From IMG/VR virus record IMGVR_UViG_3300012354_000001, positions 1 through 43,980 of that record: 43,980 nt of DNA. The stretch is one strand, 5' to 3'. A program made the translations under genes and the position numbers. Below, one piece after another: positions 13,668 to 22,012 of this stretch (positions are counted from its first letter, which is position 1; each line of letters starts with the position of its first letter). A model generated the notes under the pieces. It saw only the letters and a list, made by a program, of their open reading frames with translations, did not search any database and was not told the DNA's origin. This DNA is from a virus.

Positions 13668-15446
13668 ATGGACCCAGAACCATTTGTGAACCCCAACCAA
13701 GATACTCTAGAGAAGTGTCGAGTAAATAAAGAATCCGCTTTTAAATATAGACGTAGACGCCATTTTGATTGGTCAGATAATTATCTTCTTTATCGGGATA
13801 AGGTGATGTTAAATCGTCTCACACAACGTCAAAGTGTTAATATTCCACTCATTAAATCAACTATTAAAACATTATTAAAAGATGTAGATGAACCACCACT
13901 TATGTATTTTTCAAGTTTAGAGAATAAAGATCAACCAGAAGTTTTCTTTAATGCTTATTGGGAATATGCAGCACAAAGAAATCATTTGATACTTAAAGAT
14001 ATAGTCGATAAGCGACAAGTAATGTTATTTGGACGGTCGTTTAAGTTCATGAATATTGTTGATGGTCATTTCTTCTTTGAGATTGTTGATCCACAAGATG
14101 TATTAGTCGATCGATTTGTTGATCCTTCAAATATTGATAGCGCACGCTTTGTCATTAGAGAACATATTTATAAACCCCTTGCTTCTTTATTGAATAACCC
14201 AAAGTTTGATACTGAAGCTGTTAAAAGATTACAGAAATATTTAGGAACAGAAGCAGGGCTTATCAAAGTTGAAGAAAATCAATTAGATTGGATTGAGAAA
14301 CAAAGACGAGAAGCTTCCCTTGGAGTTATTGATGCCTTTCTTCCTATCTTAGGTGAAACATATGTTGAATTAAATGAGTTTTATTTTAAAGAATATGATG
14401 CTGAGTTAAATGAAGATGTTATTAAATATATTGTTGTTGCTGAAGAAATGGAAGTACTTTATAGTGAAACACTTGAGAATTGTATTGGTAAAACATCTGA
14501 TAACTTTTGGCGATCACATTACTCTTGTTCTACTTGGGGCGATGAGACAGAAAGAACTGATTTCTGGTCTGATGGTGTAGCAGATACTCTTAGAACACTT
14601 AATAAGATTCTTAATTCATGGTTTAGTCAAATGGTAGAAAATCGAACACTTCAGAATTTCGGTATGAATTACTTTAATTCTTCATTAACAGATGAAGGCT
14701 TTCTACCTCAAACTTTCGAACCAGTTCCTTGGGGTTGGTATCCAATTCCTGTAGGAGATAGTGGAAAGATTGCAGATAATGTCATGCGTGTTGATGTTCC
14801 TGATCTTTCACAAACAATTGACGAAATTAACTTTATTATGCAAATAGCCCAACAAGCAAGTGCAGCGACATCATTTCAACAAGGAGTTAAGCCAGAAGGA
14901 CAACAAATTACTTTAGGTGAGGTTAATATTTTAGTAGGTAATGCACAAGAAAGAGTTAAATCAATGGCGGTTTATTATACCGAAAGTTGGAAAGATTTTG
15001 GTATTAAATATACTAAAATGCTTGAAGCAGCTGCCGATATGATCGATGAAGTACAAATTGATAGAAAAGGAAGACTTACAAAAAAGAATTATACAAAAGT
15101 TATTTCTCCCAAAGATTGGTATCTAAAACAAGGATATAAGGTTGAAGTAACTATGAAAGAAGATCAACAAGCTAAAACCGCTGATGATCTACAAAAACTA
15201 CAATATCCTAAATCATTAATGCCTACTAATAAAGCTTTAGATGGTATAATTAAACGAAAGAGTCTTGAATTTGCTGATCTTTCAAGTAGTGAAATAGCTG
15301 AAGTTACTAAAGAAGATGATATGATTATGAATCAAATGGCACAAATGCAGGCAAGTGGACTTGTACCAGGTGAGGGGCAACCGAGTGCACCTGGATTACC
15401 AGCACCTATGCAGCCAATGCAATTACCAGCACAAGCAACAGCATAA
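13668..15446 (+). CDS. Portal protein
   Basis: A 592-residue protein directly after terL. Visible features fit phage portals: a charged N-terminal arm (AFKYRRRRHFDWSDNYLLYRD), a wing region (IFEIVDPQDVLVDRFVDPSN), a long helical C-terminal part (TLGEVNILVGNAQERVKSMAVYYT) and a Met/Gln/Pro-rich tail (PAPMQPMQLPAQ). It forms the 12-subunit DNA channel at one vertex. The gene has its own leaderless promoter. Family named from position, length and motif style rather than one diagnostic residue. Confidence 0.8.
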   Translation: MDPEPFVNPNQDTLEKCRVNKESAFKYRRRRHFDWSDNYLLYRDKVMLNRLTQRQSVNIPLIKSTIKTLLKDVDEPPLMYFSSLENKDQPEVFFNAYWEYAAQRNHLILKDIVDKRQVMLFGRSFKFMNIVDGHFFFEIVDPQDVLVDRFVDPSNIDSARFVIREHIYKPLASLLNNPKFDTEAVKRLQKYLGTEAGLIKVEENQLDWIEKQRREASLGVIDAFLPILGETYVELNEFYFKEYDAELNEDVIKYIVVAEEMEVLYSETLENCIGKTSDNFWRSHYSCSTWGDETERTDFWSDGVADTLRTLNKILNSWFSQMVENRTLQNFGMNYFNSSLTDEGFLPQTFEPVPWGWYPIPVGDSGKIADNVMRVDVPDLSQTIDEINFIMQIAQQASAATSFQQGVKPEGQQITLGEVNILVGNAQERVKSMAVYYTESWKDFGIKYTKMLEAAADMIDEVQIDRKGRLTKKNYTKVISPKDWYLKQGYKVEVTMKEDQQAKTADDLQKLQYPKSLMPTNKALDGIIKRKSLEFADLSSSEIAEVTKEDDMIMNQMAQMQASGLVPGEGQPSAPGLPAPMQPMQLPAQATA

Positions 15447-15447
15447 T

Positions 15448-15786
15448 ATGGATGAAATAGAAAAATTATTAGATTTTGATAAACTTAATTATCTTGAAAG
15501 AGAGTATTATCTTAAATCATTAAATCAAGTAGCAGATGCAGAAATAACACTTGAGGATTGGAGAAAATATATAACGCATATGCGTGAGGCAATAGAAAAT
15601 ACTCTTGTAACTGAGCCAGAATATATTTATTCTGAATGGTTGCCTTTTCTTAAAAGATCTAATCCTAAATATCGAGAAGCTATTATACGACTTAAGAATT
15701 ATTTAATCTTTGAAAGATTCTTTATGAAGAAATCTCAAGCTAAGAAAGCACTTGAGGTTTATAATAAGAAGTTGGGGGTGAAGTAG
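15448..15786 (+). CDS. Uncharacterised head-region protein
   Basis: A 112-residue, all-helical, charged protein. ATG 15448 is taken because it starts one base after the portal stop; the frame is open further into the portal gene. Position between portal and scaffold suggests a head-assembly role. No family recognised. Confidence 0.6.
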   Translation: MDEIEKLLDFDKLNYLEREYYLKSLNQVADAEITLEDWRKYITHMREAIENTLVTEPEYIYSEWLPFLKRSNPKYREAIIRLKNYLIFERFFMKKSQAKKALEVYNKKLGVK

Positions 15787-15788
15787 TT

Positions 15789-15914
15789 ATGCCATTTAAA
15801 TCAGAAAAACAAAAGAAATTCTTATTTGCTAAAAAACCTAAAGTTGCAGAGAAATTTGTGAAAGAAGGTAAAGGTTATGTTGTTAAAAAGAAATTGACAA
15901 TCAAAAAGAAATAG
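15789..15914 (+). CDS. Small basic MPFKSEKQ-type phage protein
   Basis: A 41-residue, Lys-rich protein starting MPFKSEKQKKFLFAKKP. This short conserved start (MPFKSEKQ, then F/W-A-K-P) recurs in many phages, usually near head genes; its role is unknown. It may bind DNA or other virion components by charge. Confidence 0.65.
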   Translation: MPFKSEKQKKFLFAKKPKVAEKFVKEGKGYVVKKKLTIKKK

Positions 15915-15922
15915 TTTATTAT
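15894..15922 (+). promoter_or_regulatory. Promoter for leaderless transcript
   Basis: TTGACA (15894-15899), 17 bases, TATTAT (15917-15922), 6 bases, ATG 15929. A consensus -35 with exact spacing makes this the clearest of the set. Confidence 0.75.
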
Positions 15923-15928
15923 TTATTT

Positions 15929-16084
15929 ATGGATCAGGCATCACGAGATGAATTAAATCGTATTCTAGCTTTAGGTGCTGAATCTATTACGCAAAATGAT
16001 ATTGCTTTTCTTAGAGCAAGAAAAACTTATTTGAATAAAGGACAAAAAGAAGAATTTAAGAAAGTATTAGAAGTAAAAGAATAA
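15929..16084 (+). CDS. Small helical protein before scaffold gene
   Basis: A 51-residue charged helical ORF (MDQASRDELNRIL, QKEEFKKVLEVKE). Its ATG lies exactly 6 bases after a strong promoter -10 box, which supports it as a real leaderless gene. Function unknown. Confidence 0.55.
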   Translation: MDQASRDELNRILALGAESITQNDIAFLRARKTYLNKGQKEEFKKVLEVKE

Positions 16085-16106
16085 TTTTGCCTTTCCATCT
16101 TTAGAG

Positions 16107-16931
16107 ATGCGGGCCCAAAAAATTATGAGTAATCCTACTAACAAAAATAAAGAAGAACCATTAGATGAATCAATCCTCGAAGAAACACCTCCAAATATTA
16201 ATGAACCTCAAAAAGAAGAAGACCCTATAGAAGAGGAAAAAAAAGAGACAATCCCAGATAAAGAAGAATCAATTGAAGAGCCAGAAGTTTTGGAAGAAAA
16301 AAAATCAGAAAATAAAGAGCCAGAAATTGAAACATCCGCTGAAAAGCGTCATAAAGCACAACAGACCGAAGCACAAATACTCGCTGCTCGAAATAGAGAG
16401 TTTATTAATAAAGTAGATCAAGCTTCTAAGCTCCCAGAACCTACAATAGATGAATTAAAAGCTTATATTAGTAATGATGGTGCTGAATGGGATGATCTTA
16501 CCTCATATGAGCAAACAATGGCTAAAAAGAATTATCGTTTAGAAAAGCAATTCTCTATAGTTAATGAAGCAGTTCAAATAACTAAAAAGATTGATGAATG
16601 GGCAATTAAAGTAGATGAGTTTATTGATTCAACTGAAAATAAAGCAGAATTTGTTAAATTGCAAGGTCATGAAGCTGAATTTAGAGCCTTTGCAATGAAA
16701 GAATCTCATAGAGGAGCTGCAATTGATACACTCCTTTTACCAGCATTTCTTCAGAATCTTCCAACTGTAACTAAAAAAAGAGGTTCTATCTTTGAAACTG
16801 GTGGAGGAGGAGAAGCACCTGAGAAACCAGGTAAGATCTCAACAGAAGAAGCAGCACGAATAAGAGAAACTAAAGGAGAGAAGGCTTATAAGCGACTTGT
16901 TCAATCAGGTCAAATAGATGATGACATTTGA
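16107..16931 (+). CDS. Probable capsid scaffolding protein
   Basis: A 274-residue protein with an extremely acidic Glu/Pro/Lys-rich N-terminal 90 residues (EEPLDESILEE, EEEKKETIPDKEE), a helical middle and a C-terminal segment (STEEAARIRETKGEKAYKRLV). Position directly before the coat protein and this composition fit a scaffold. ATG 16107 gives the longest form; ATG 16125 (MSNPTNKN) is equally likely, and neither has a ribosome site. Its last 22 bases overlap an antisense HNH gene. Confidence 0.7.
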   Translation: MRAQKIMSNPTNKNKEEPLDESILEETPPNINEPQKEEDPIEEEKKETIPDKEESIEEPEVLEEKKSENKEPEIETSAEKRHKAQQTEAQILAARNREFINKVDQASKLPEPTIDELKAYISNDGAEWDDLTSYEQTMAKKNYRLEKQFSIVNEAVQITKKIDEWAIKVDEFIDSTENKAEFVKLQGHEAEFRAFAMKESHRGAAIDTLLLPAFLQNLPTVTKKRGSIFETGGGGEAPEKPGKISTEEAARIRETKGEKAYKRLVQSGQIDDDI

Positions 16932-17233
16932 GGTTGAAGTATTCTTCTTCGTTTAAGCTGCATATGTTGAAATCTCCGCTTACATGGTTCACATAATTGA
17001 ATGATATTTTGAGGTTTTCTATTGATTTTATTTCCATCTATAAAATAGGATTGACATTCATCCATTCCACATAATTGACAATCAACCTCACTAACTACCG
17101 TTTCATCCTTCTTTTTATTAAGAATATCGATAATATGTTTAGGTGTACATCCATAGAGTCTTGCTATAGATGAGGGAATATATCTATGGAAAAAATAAAG
17201 TGTATGAATTGACCTATGATCCTTGATTGTCAC
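16910..17233 (-). CDS. Antisense HTH-HNH endonuclease-like protein
   Basis: A 107-residue protein on the - strand, start GTG. The N-terminal half has an HTH (PSSIARLYGCTPKHIIDIL); the C-terminal half has a Cys-rich HNH-type zinc frame (CQLCGMDEC, then IIQLCEPCKRRFQH). It is inserted between scaffold and capsid and faces against the late genes, with its 3' end overlapping the scaffold gene. The catalytic His pattern is less clear than in the other HNH genes here, so activity is uncertain. Confidence 0.6.
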   Translation of the reverse strand: MTIKDHRSIHTLYFFHRYIPSSIARLYGCTPKHIIDILNKKKDETVVSEVDCQLCGMDECQSYFIDGNKINRKPQNIIQLCEPCKRRFQHMQLKRRRILQPQMSSSI

Positions 17234-17286
17234 CTTTCTAGACTAACATAGTATAAAAAAATATACAAATAATCTGTTAATTCTGT

Positions 17287-17316
17287 TTGAATCAAACCTA
17301 GTAAGTATTCTATGAT
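17287..17316 (+). promoter_or_regulatory. Promoter for leaderless capsid transcript
   Basis: TTGAAT (17287-17292), 18 bases, TATGAT (17311-17316), 6 bases, GTG 17323. It lies in the 89-bp gap between the antisense HNH gene and the capsid gene. No Shine-Dalgarno precedes the GTG. Confidence 0.65.
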
Positions 17317-17322
17317 CTATTT

Positions 17323-18417
17323 GTGAGTAATACATACCCAACAAAACTAGCAGAAGTCTTCTCAACAAAAGTGATGAAGATTTATTATGCTAACTCCGTA
17401 GCAGAATCCATTACAAACCAAGACTACGAAGGTGAAATTAAAGACAAATCCTCAATTCTTAACATCATGACCTTTTCTAAGATTTTCTCTCACACCTATA
17501 CTGGTGCGAATATGACTGTTGATGATATTACTGAAAGTTCAGGACAACTTGTTACTGATCAAGCTAAAGATTTCTATTTCCGCATTAAATCTTATGATAA
17601 ATTCCGATCGTATATTAAAAATCCAGAAGGAACTATTCTTGATCAAGTAGCGAATGAGTTAAAAAAGGTTATTGATACGTTTGTTTTGGGCTTTTACACC
17701 GAAGCAGCTGCTGGACAAAGACTTGGGACTGATTATACGGCTGGTACAGTTACTGTAGATGCAACAACTGGTTTAGTAACAGGTTCTGGAACGACATTTA
17801 CTTCAGCAATGGTTGGTAAAGGATTTAAAGCAACTGGTCATTCAGTTTGGTACAGAGTTAAAACCTTTACTTCTACGACTTCTATTGTTATTGAAGATGA
17901 TTCTGATGATTTGACTTCAGCATACACAGGTGGAGCAATCGCAGGTGGTTCAGCATACACAATCCAAGCAAATACAGCAGTTCAACTTACCTCAAGTAAT
18001 ATCTTTGATAAGATTAATCAACTTAATGTCTTCCTTACTAATGCTGAAGTGCCATTAGAAGATCGATGGATCGTTGTTCCTCCAGCAGTTTCAGCTCTTA
18101 TTAAGCTTAATGCTAACTTCAACCCATCTGGTGTCCCTGGAGCATATGACAAGCTTGTTACTAATGGTCGAGTTGGTGGGAAAATGGCTAACTTTGAAGT
18201 ACATGAAACACCAAGAGTTCTTGGAGATTCAAGTGCAGGATGGCACATTATGGCAGGTCACAAATCAGCTATTACGTTTGCTATGGGTATGACTGAAACA
18301 GGCATGGAAGATCTCATTGGAAATTTTGGTAAAGCTTACAAATCATTATATATTTATGGTGCTAAGGTGGTCGATGAGCGCCGAAAAGCTCTGACAGAGT
18401 TGTTTGGATCACTCTAA
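17323..18417 (+). CDS. Major capsid protein (probable)
   Basis: A 364-residue protein after the scaffold. N-terminal and C-terminal parts (SNTYPTKLAEVFSTKVMKIY, DRWIVVPPAVSALIKLN, HIMAGHKSAITFA, KSLYIYGAKVVDERRKAL) fit a coat protein of the HK97-fold/P22-like type. In the middle (about residues 140-215) is a Gly/Thr/Val-rich beta module (GTVTVDATTGLVTGSGTTF and YRVKTFTSTTSIVIEDDS), the kind seen in tail-fibre and virion surface domains. It is probably displayed on the capsid exterior. Start GTG with a leaderless promoter. Confidence 0.8.
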   Translation: MSNTYPTKLAEVFSTKVMKIYYANSVAESITNQDYEGEIKDKSSILNIMTFSKIFSHTYTGANMTVDDITESSGQLVTDQAKDFYFRIKSYDKFRSYIKNPEGTILDQVANELKKVIDTFVLGFYTEAAAGQRLGTDYTAGTVTVDATTGLVTGSGTTFTSAMVGKGFKATGHSVWYRVKTFTSTTSIVIEDDSDDLTSAYTGGAIAGGSAYTIQANTAVQLTSSNIFDKINQLNVFLTNAEVPLEDRWIVVPPAVSALIKLNANFNPSGVPGAYDKLVTNGRVGGKMANFEVHETPRVLGDSSAGWHIMAGHKSAITFAMGMTETGMEDLIGNFGKAYKSLYIYGAKVVDERRKALTELFGSL

Positions 18418-18459
18418 AGACCTTAGCGCTCCTCAAATTAACCTCTTAGCGCAATTATT

Positions 18460-18867
18460 ATGTCAGTATATTTACGAGATAATGTTGCTATTACACCCGT
18501 TCTAAGAGATGGAGCGCCTACAACAGGGCGTTTAGATTCTCTTGTGATGTCAAATGCTGGGGGTTATTTCACTGAAGCAATTGAGGTAGGCACATTTGTA
18601 GAAGGAATAGTATTTATTTATACCACAGCACATGGTGGCACAAATCCTACACTTGATTGTGATATTCAATATGGATTTAAAGATACTGCTAATCAAATGC
18701 ACTGGTTAGATTCAGGAGATTCATTTACTCAAATTACAACAACTGATGGAGTCTTCATAAAGAAATTAACAGCTAATTTTGGACAATTTATTAGATTAAG
18801 ACTTAAGATTGGCGGTACAGTGATACCTACATATACAGTTACAGCAAGATTGGTATTGAAAGGATAA
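18460..18867 (+). CDS. Uncharacterised beta-rich virion protein
   Basis: A 135-residue Gly/Thr-rich, probably beta-sandwich protein directly after the capsid gene (SVYLRDNVAITPVLRDGAP, GQFIRLRLKIGGTVIPTYT). Position suggests a decoration or head-completion protein. The 42-bp gap upstream has CTTAGCGC twice (18422-18429 and 18445-18452) and no ribosome site. Confidence 0.6.
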   Translation: MSVYLRDNVAITPVLRDGAPTTGRLDSLVMSNAGGYFTEAIEVGTFVEGIVFIYTTAHGGTNPTLDCDIQYGFKDTANQMHWLDSGDSFTQITTTDGVFIKKLTANFGQFIRLRLKIGGTVIPTYTVTARLVLKG

Positions 18868-18870
18868 TTT

Positions 18871-19998
18871 ATGGCAACCGTAAAATTTGAAATATTAACA
18901 GATTTACCAGCAACGACACAGCAAGAGGTTGCTCGTATTCAAGCGATTACATCAACGCTTCGTACTAGTGGAGAAGCAGCGTTTTTAACTGCATTATTAC
19001 CATATTTAACAAATGCTATTATTTCTACTGATTCATCAGGTGTTATTCTTCATGCTGAAGGTAATACGCTTCCTACAAGTTATACTAATTTTAAAAAAGG
19101 TTCTTTATTTAGAGATTTAGATAAAGATGGACGAAATCTTTATGAGAATGTTGGTGATAGTTCTGCGGCTATTTGGGCATTAATTACTGTAGATGGTTCA
19201 GTTGCTTCTTCAAGTGCCAGTGCTTCAGCCTCAAGTAGTGCTTCACTTTCACCCTCTGGATCAGCTTCGCCTTCAGCCAGTACTTCACCAAGTGCTAGTA
19301 TCTCGCCATCACCAAGTGGGAGTGCATCAGGTTCAAGTAGTCCATCAGCTTCAGCTTCAGCAAGTATTAGTCCATCAATTTCACCATCAGCTAGTTTGTC
19401 GTCAAGTGCCTCACAATCTGCTTCATCGAGTGTTAGTGCATCTTTCTCACCATCATTTAGTGCTTCAAGTAGTGCCTCGCTTTCACCTTCTGCTTCTGAA
19501 AGTCCTTCAGTTAGTGCATCAGGGTCAAGTAGTGCATCTAAATCACTTTCACCTTCTGCCTCACTTAGTCCAAGTGGATCAGGAAGTGCTTCAGGAAGCG
19601 CTTCACCAAGTCTAAGTAATTCTGCATCAGGTAGTCTTTCAGCTAGTGCAAGTGGTAGTGCTTCTCCAAGTGGTAGTGCAAGTGCCTCACTTAGCCCTAG
19701 TGGCTCTCAATCACCAAGTGGTAGTGCAAGTAAATCAGCATCTGCATCAGGAAGTGCTAGTGCAAGTAAATCTCAAAGTCCTTCTGGCTCTCAATCACCA
19801 AGTGCCAGTGCATCATCGAGTGTTAGCGCGTCACTTAGTCCTTCAGGAAGCGCTTCACCTAGTTCAAGTGTGTCTGTCTCAGCAAGTGCCTCACTTAGTC
19901 CAAGCTCATCAGTAAGTAAATCTGCATCGCCTTCAGCTTCACAGAGTCCTAGTGGCTCTCAATCTCCTAGTGCTTCAGCTTCTTCTTCACCTTCATAG
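18871..19998 (+). CDS. Virion protein with long C-terminal Ser-X tract
   Basis: A 375-residue protein. Residues 1-109 form a small globular domain ([38 protein letters not shown]). Residues 110-375 are low complexity, with serine at nearly every second position and Ala, Pro, Gly, Leu, Gln or Lys between. The tract runs to the C-terminus, so it would dangle from the particle. Such Ser tracts are O-glycosylation targets in bacterial serine-rich-repeat adhesins, and the phage carries a glycan cassette a kilobase downstream. A virion fibre or decoration role is inferred. Confidence 0.65.
   Translation: MATVKFEILTDLPATTQQEVARIQAITSTLRTSGEAAFLTALLPYLTNAIISTDSSGVILHAEGNTLPTSYTNFKKGSLFRDLDKDGRNLYENVGDSSAAIWALITVDGSVASSSASASASSSASLSPSGSASPSASTSPSASISPSPSGSASGSSSPSASASASISPSISPSASLSSSASQSASSSVSASFSPSFSASSSASLSPSASESPSVSASGSSSASKSLSPSASLSPSGSGSASGSASPSLSNSASGSLSASASGSASPSGSASASLSPSGSQSPSGSASKSASASGSASASKSQSPSGSQSPSASASSSVSASLSPSGSASPSSSVSVSASASLSPSSSVSKSASPSASQSPSGSQSPSASASSSPS
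19198..19995 (+). repeat. Ser-X low-complexity tract (first of three)
   Basis: About 266 codons with alternating Ser. Serine codons mix AGT/AGC and TCN, so the DNA is much less repetitive than the protein. Confidence 0.9.
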
Positions 19999-20001
19999 GT
20001 A

Positions 20002-20038
20002 TTGACAATTACTTTTAATATGAGTAATATTTACTCAT
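20002..20038 (+). promoter_or_regulatory. Promoter and perfect operator of the RHH-tad2 operon
   Basis: TTGACA (20002-20007), 17 bases, TAATAT (20025-20030), 6 bases, ATG 20037. A perfect inverted repeat ATGAGTAA-TAT-TTACTCAT (20020-20038) covers the -10 box and the start codon. A repressor bound there would block the polymerase completely. Confidence 0.8.
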
Positions 20039-20204
20039 GCAAAGGATTAATATCTATTTAACTGATGAGCAACTTGAGTTTATTAACTCTCGATCAATGA
20101 CAATATCAGAGATTATGCGAAGATCATTAGATGATTATATCGAAAAGACTAAATCTTTTAATGTTTCAGCGTCAAAATCAATGAAAGGAGGTCAAAATGG
20201 ATAA
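20037..20204 (+). CDS. Ribbon-helix-helix regulator of anti-defence operon
   Basis: A 55-residue protein with an RHH pattern: strand QRINIYLTDEQ, helix LEFINSRS, then MTISEIMRRSLDDYIEK. Its leaderless start codon lies inside a perfect palindromic operator, so autorepression is likely. Its 3' end carries the ribosome site (AAAGGAGGTC) of the Tad2-like gene and overlaps it by 8 bases. This mirrors the Aca regulators that control anti-CRISPR operons, though Aca proteins described so far mostly use HTH folds. It is not closely similar to the RHH protein at 3044. Confidence 0.75.
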   Translation: MQRINIYLTDEQLEFINSRSMTISEIMRRSLDDYIEKTKSFNVSASKSMKGGQNG

Positions 20205-20430
20205 TCAAAATACTTTTAGCCCAGCTCCAACTATAGAAAGACTATTTACTTTTCCACAAGCAATGGAAGCAATTGTTTCAGGGAGAAAAATTACTCGAAA
20301 ATCATGGACTTCAGTTGATGAATATGGAATCTTAGCTGATGGTTGGTTAACAATTCATACACAAGGTCAATTCCATCAATGGTTAGTCAATGATGGTGAT
20401 TTATTCTCAACCGACTGGCTAGTTATTTAA
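20197..20430 (+). CDS. tad2: Tad2-like (DUF2829) anti-Thoeris protein
   Basis: A 77-residue protein with the family layout: FPQAMEAIVSGRKITRKSW near the N-terminus, a variable middle, and the closing FHQWLVNDGDLFSTDWLVI, matching the DUF2829 pattern F-x-E/Q-A-x2-A-x3-G-x3-R-x2-W and D-x5-DW. Tad2 proteins bind and sequester the cyclic ADP-ribose-type signal of Thoeris, blocking the defence. It follows an autoregulated RHH gene with a very strong ribosome site, as expected of an early anti-defence gene. Activity and signal specificity are untested here. Confidence 0.75.
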   Translation: MDNQNTFSPAPTIERLFTFPQAMEAIVSGRKITRKSWTSVDEYGILADGWLTIHTQGQFHQWLVNDGDLFSTDWLVI

Positions 20431-20431
20431 T

Positions 20432-20923
20432 ATGAAAGATCGAGATTCTAGAGGTTTATTTATAAAAGGACATATACAATCTAATAGTGGTAAAACACAT
20501 TTTAAAAAAGGTGCTACTTTTACTGAAGAACATAAAAGAAAATTGAGACAAACTGCTATAGAAAATAATTCAGGTAGTCGATTACCTCACAAAAGAGGAA
20601 AAGACAATCCTAAATATAAGCATGGTCTTTCTGGAACACAAAAATATAAAAGTTTTTATAAAAATCAATATAAATATAGAAAACGAGGAGCATCAGGATC
20701 ACATACTAAAGAGGAATGGAATAATTTAAAAAAACTTTATCAACATATGTGTCTTTGTTGTAAAAGGCAAGAACCAGAAGTTGAACTAACAGAAGATCAT
20801 ATAATTCCTATTTCCAAAGGTGGAAATAATAATATTGAAAATATTCAACCTTTATGTAGAAGTTGTAATGGAAGAAAAATAAATAAAATAATAAATTATA
20901 TAAAAAAATTAACTATTAATTAA
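20432..20923 (+). CDS. HNH homing endonuclease (NUMOD-type N-terminus)
   Basis: A 163-residue protein. The N-terminal region (GLFIKGHIQS, FTEEHKRKLRQTA, NPKYKHGLSG) resembles NUMOD-type DNA-binding motifs; the C-terminus is a classic HNH: CLCCKRQEPEVELTEDHIIP, then ISKGGNNNIENIQPLCRSC. Both zinc Cys pairs (CLCC and CRSC) are present. It is a paralogue of the gene at 38931. It lies one base after tad2, before the glycan cassette. Confidence 0.85.
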   Translation: MKDRDSRGLFIKGHIQSNSGKTHFKKGATFTEEHKRKLRQTAIENNSGSRLPHKRGKDNPKYKHGLSGTQKYKSFYKNQYKYRKRGASGSHTKEEWNNLKKLYQHMCLCCKRQEPEVELTEDHIIPISKGGNNNIENIQPLCRSCNGRKINKIINYIKKLTIN

Positions 20924-20924
20924 T

Positions 20925-21809
20925 ATGATCAAAGAATTACTTTCAGTTTTAATTCCTAATAGAAACTCACCGTTTCTTAATAAAACCATCATGGGTATTC
21001 TAGAGAATGCTGGTTGTGATATAGAAGTCATTATCAATGTGGATGAAAAATGGGAACCACTTATTAATGACAAACGACTTACGTACATCCATCCCTCAAG
21101 ACCTGTAGGTCTTAGACAAGGAGTTAATAATTGTGCTGCTTTAGCTAAAGGTGAATTCTTAATGAAAGCAGATGACCACACAATGTATGGTAAAGACTTT
21201 GGAAAGATCCTTATAGAGAACAGTCAAGATAATTGGGTGCAAGTACCTCTTCGTTATGCCTTAGATGCCGAAAACTGGAGAATTGCCGAAAGAACTGATA
21301 ATAAATATCCGATCGCATACATGTATCAGGACTTCCCTCAAAAGGGGAAGACGAATGACGATGGTACTCATGGCGTAGAATGGCGACAGAGACGAGAAGA
21401 ACGAAAAGATATCCTAATAGATGAAACTCCTAGTATGCAGGGTAGTTGTTATTTTATGCCTCGTGTTCATTGGGATTTTCTTGGAGGGTTACATGAAGAA
21501 GGGTATGGTACGTTTGCACAAGAAAGCCAAGAAATAGGCTTTAAAACATGGCTAAGTGGAGGAAAGCTTATGGTTAATAAGAAAACGTGGTATGCACATT
21601 TATATAAAGGTAAACAATATGGTCGAATGTATAAACTTCAGACTGGCGTACCAGATGCAGATTCATGGAGTGCAAGTCACTGGTTAAATGACGAAGAGCC
21701 GGGAATGATTCATAAGTTTGAATGGTTTATTAACGAGAAGTTCCCTGGTATGCCCGGGTGGAATGAGAACTGGGAACAAAGAGTAAAGGAGATGGGATGG
21801 CTGAAATAG
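20925..21809 (+). CDS. Family 2-like glycosyltransferase (GT-A)
   Basis: A 294-residue protein starting LLSVLIPNRNSPFLNKTIMG, the GT2 nucleotide-sugar start, with an acidic motif LMKADDHTMYGKDF in place of the usual DxD and a later GSCYFMPRVHWDFLGGLHEEGYG acceptor-side segment. It shares the layout and the phrase KLMVNKKTWYAHLYKG with the genes at 22009 and 28934, so the three are paralogues. Cytosolic, no membrane helix, suited to glycosylating proteins or soluble acceptors. First gene of the glycan cassette. Confidence 0.8.
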   Translation: MIKELLSVLIPNRNSPFLNKTIMGILENAGCDIEVIINVDEKWEPLINDKRLTYIHPSRPVGLRQGVNNCAALAKGEFLMKADDHTMYGKDFGKILIENSQDNWVQVPLRYALDAENWRIAERTDNKYPIAYMYQDFPQKGKTNDDGTHGVEWRQRREERKDILIDETPSMQGSCYFMPRVHWDFLGGLHEEGYGTFAQESQEIGFKTWLSGGKLMVNKKTWYAHLYKGKQYGRMYKLQTGVPDADSWSASHWLNDEEPGMIHKFEWFINEKFPGMPGWNENWEQRVKEMGWLK

Positions 21810-22012
21810 AACCTATGCACAGTACAATAGCAGAACTTGGGAAAGTAGTTACACAAGTAATCACTATGATGGGTGGATATAAGAAAACCTTTCGAGGAGT
21901 AAAGACAGATTCTTTCTTAGTAGGTGAATATTCACACTTTGAAACAACTGATGGAAGAAAAGTAATGATTCGAACTGAAAATATCTTAATTATTGAAACA
22001 ACAAAAGAATGA
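21797..22012 (+). CDS. Small protein between glycosyltransferases
   Basis: A 71-residue protein (MAEIEPMHSTIAELGKVVTQ, YSHFETTDGRKVMIRTENIL) with a beta-rich C-terminal half. It overlaps both neighbours, so it is coupled to the two glycosyltransferases. Function unknown. Confidence 0.55.
   Translation: MAEIEPMHSTIAELGKVVTQVITMMGGYKKTFRGVKTDSFLVGEYSHFETTDGRKVMIRTENILIIETTKE

Noticed and set aside
18418-18459. Rho-independent terminator after the capsid gene
   Set aside because: CTTAGCGC repeats are direct, not inverted, and no T-run follows. No convincing terminator was found elsewhere either.
19193-19915. Second-frame ORFs rich in Leu, Val, Gln and His inside the Ser-X tracts
   Set aside because: They are frame-shifted readings of the Ser-X codons, without ribosome sites or any fold, and the same happens at 31256-31459 and 33044-34021.
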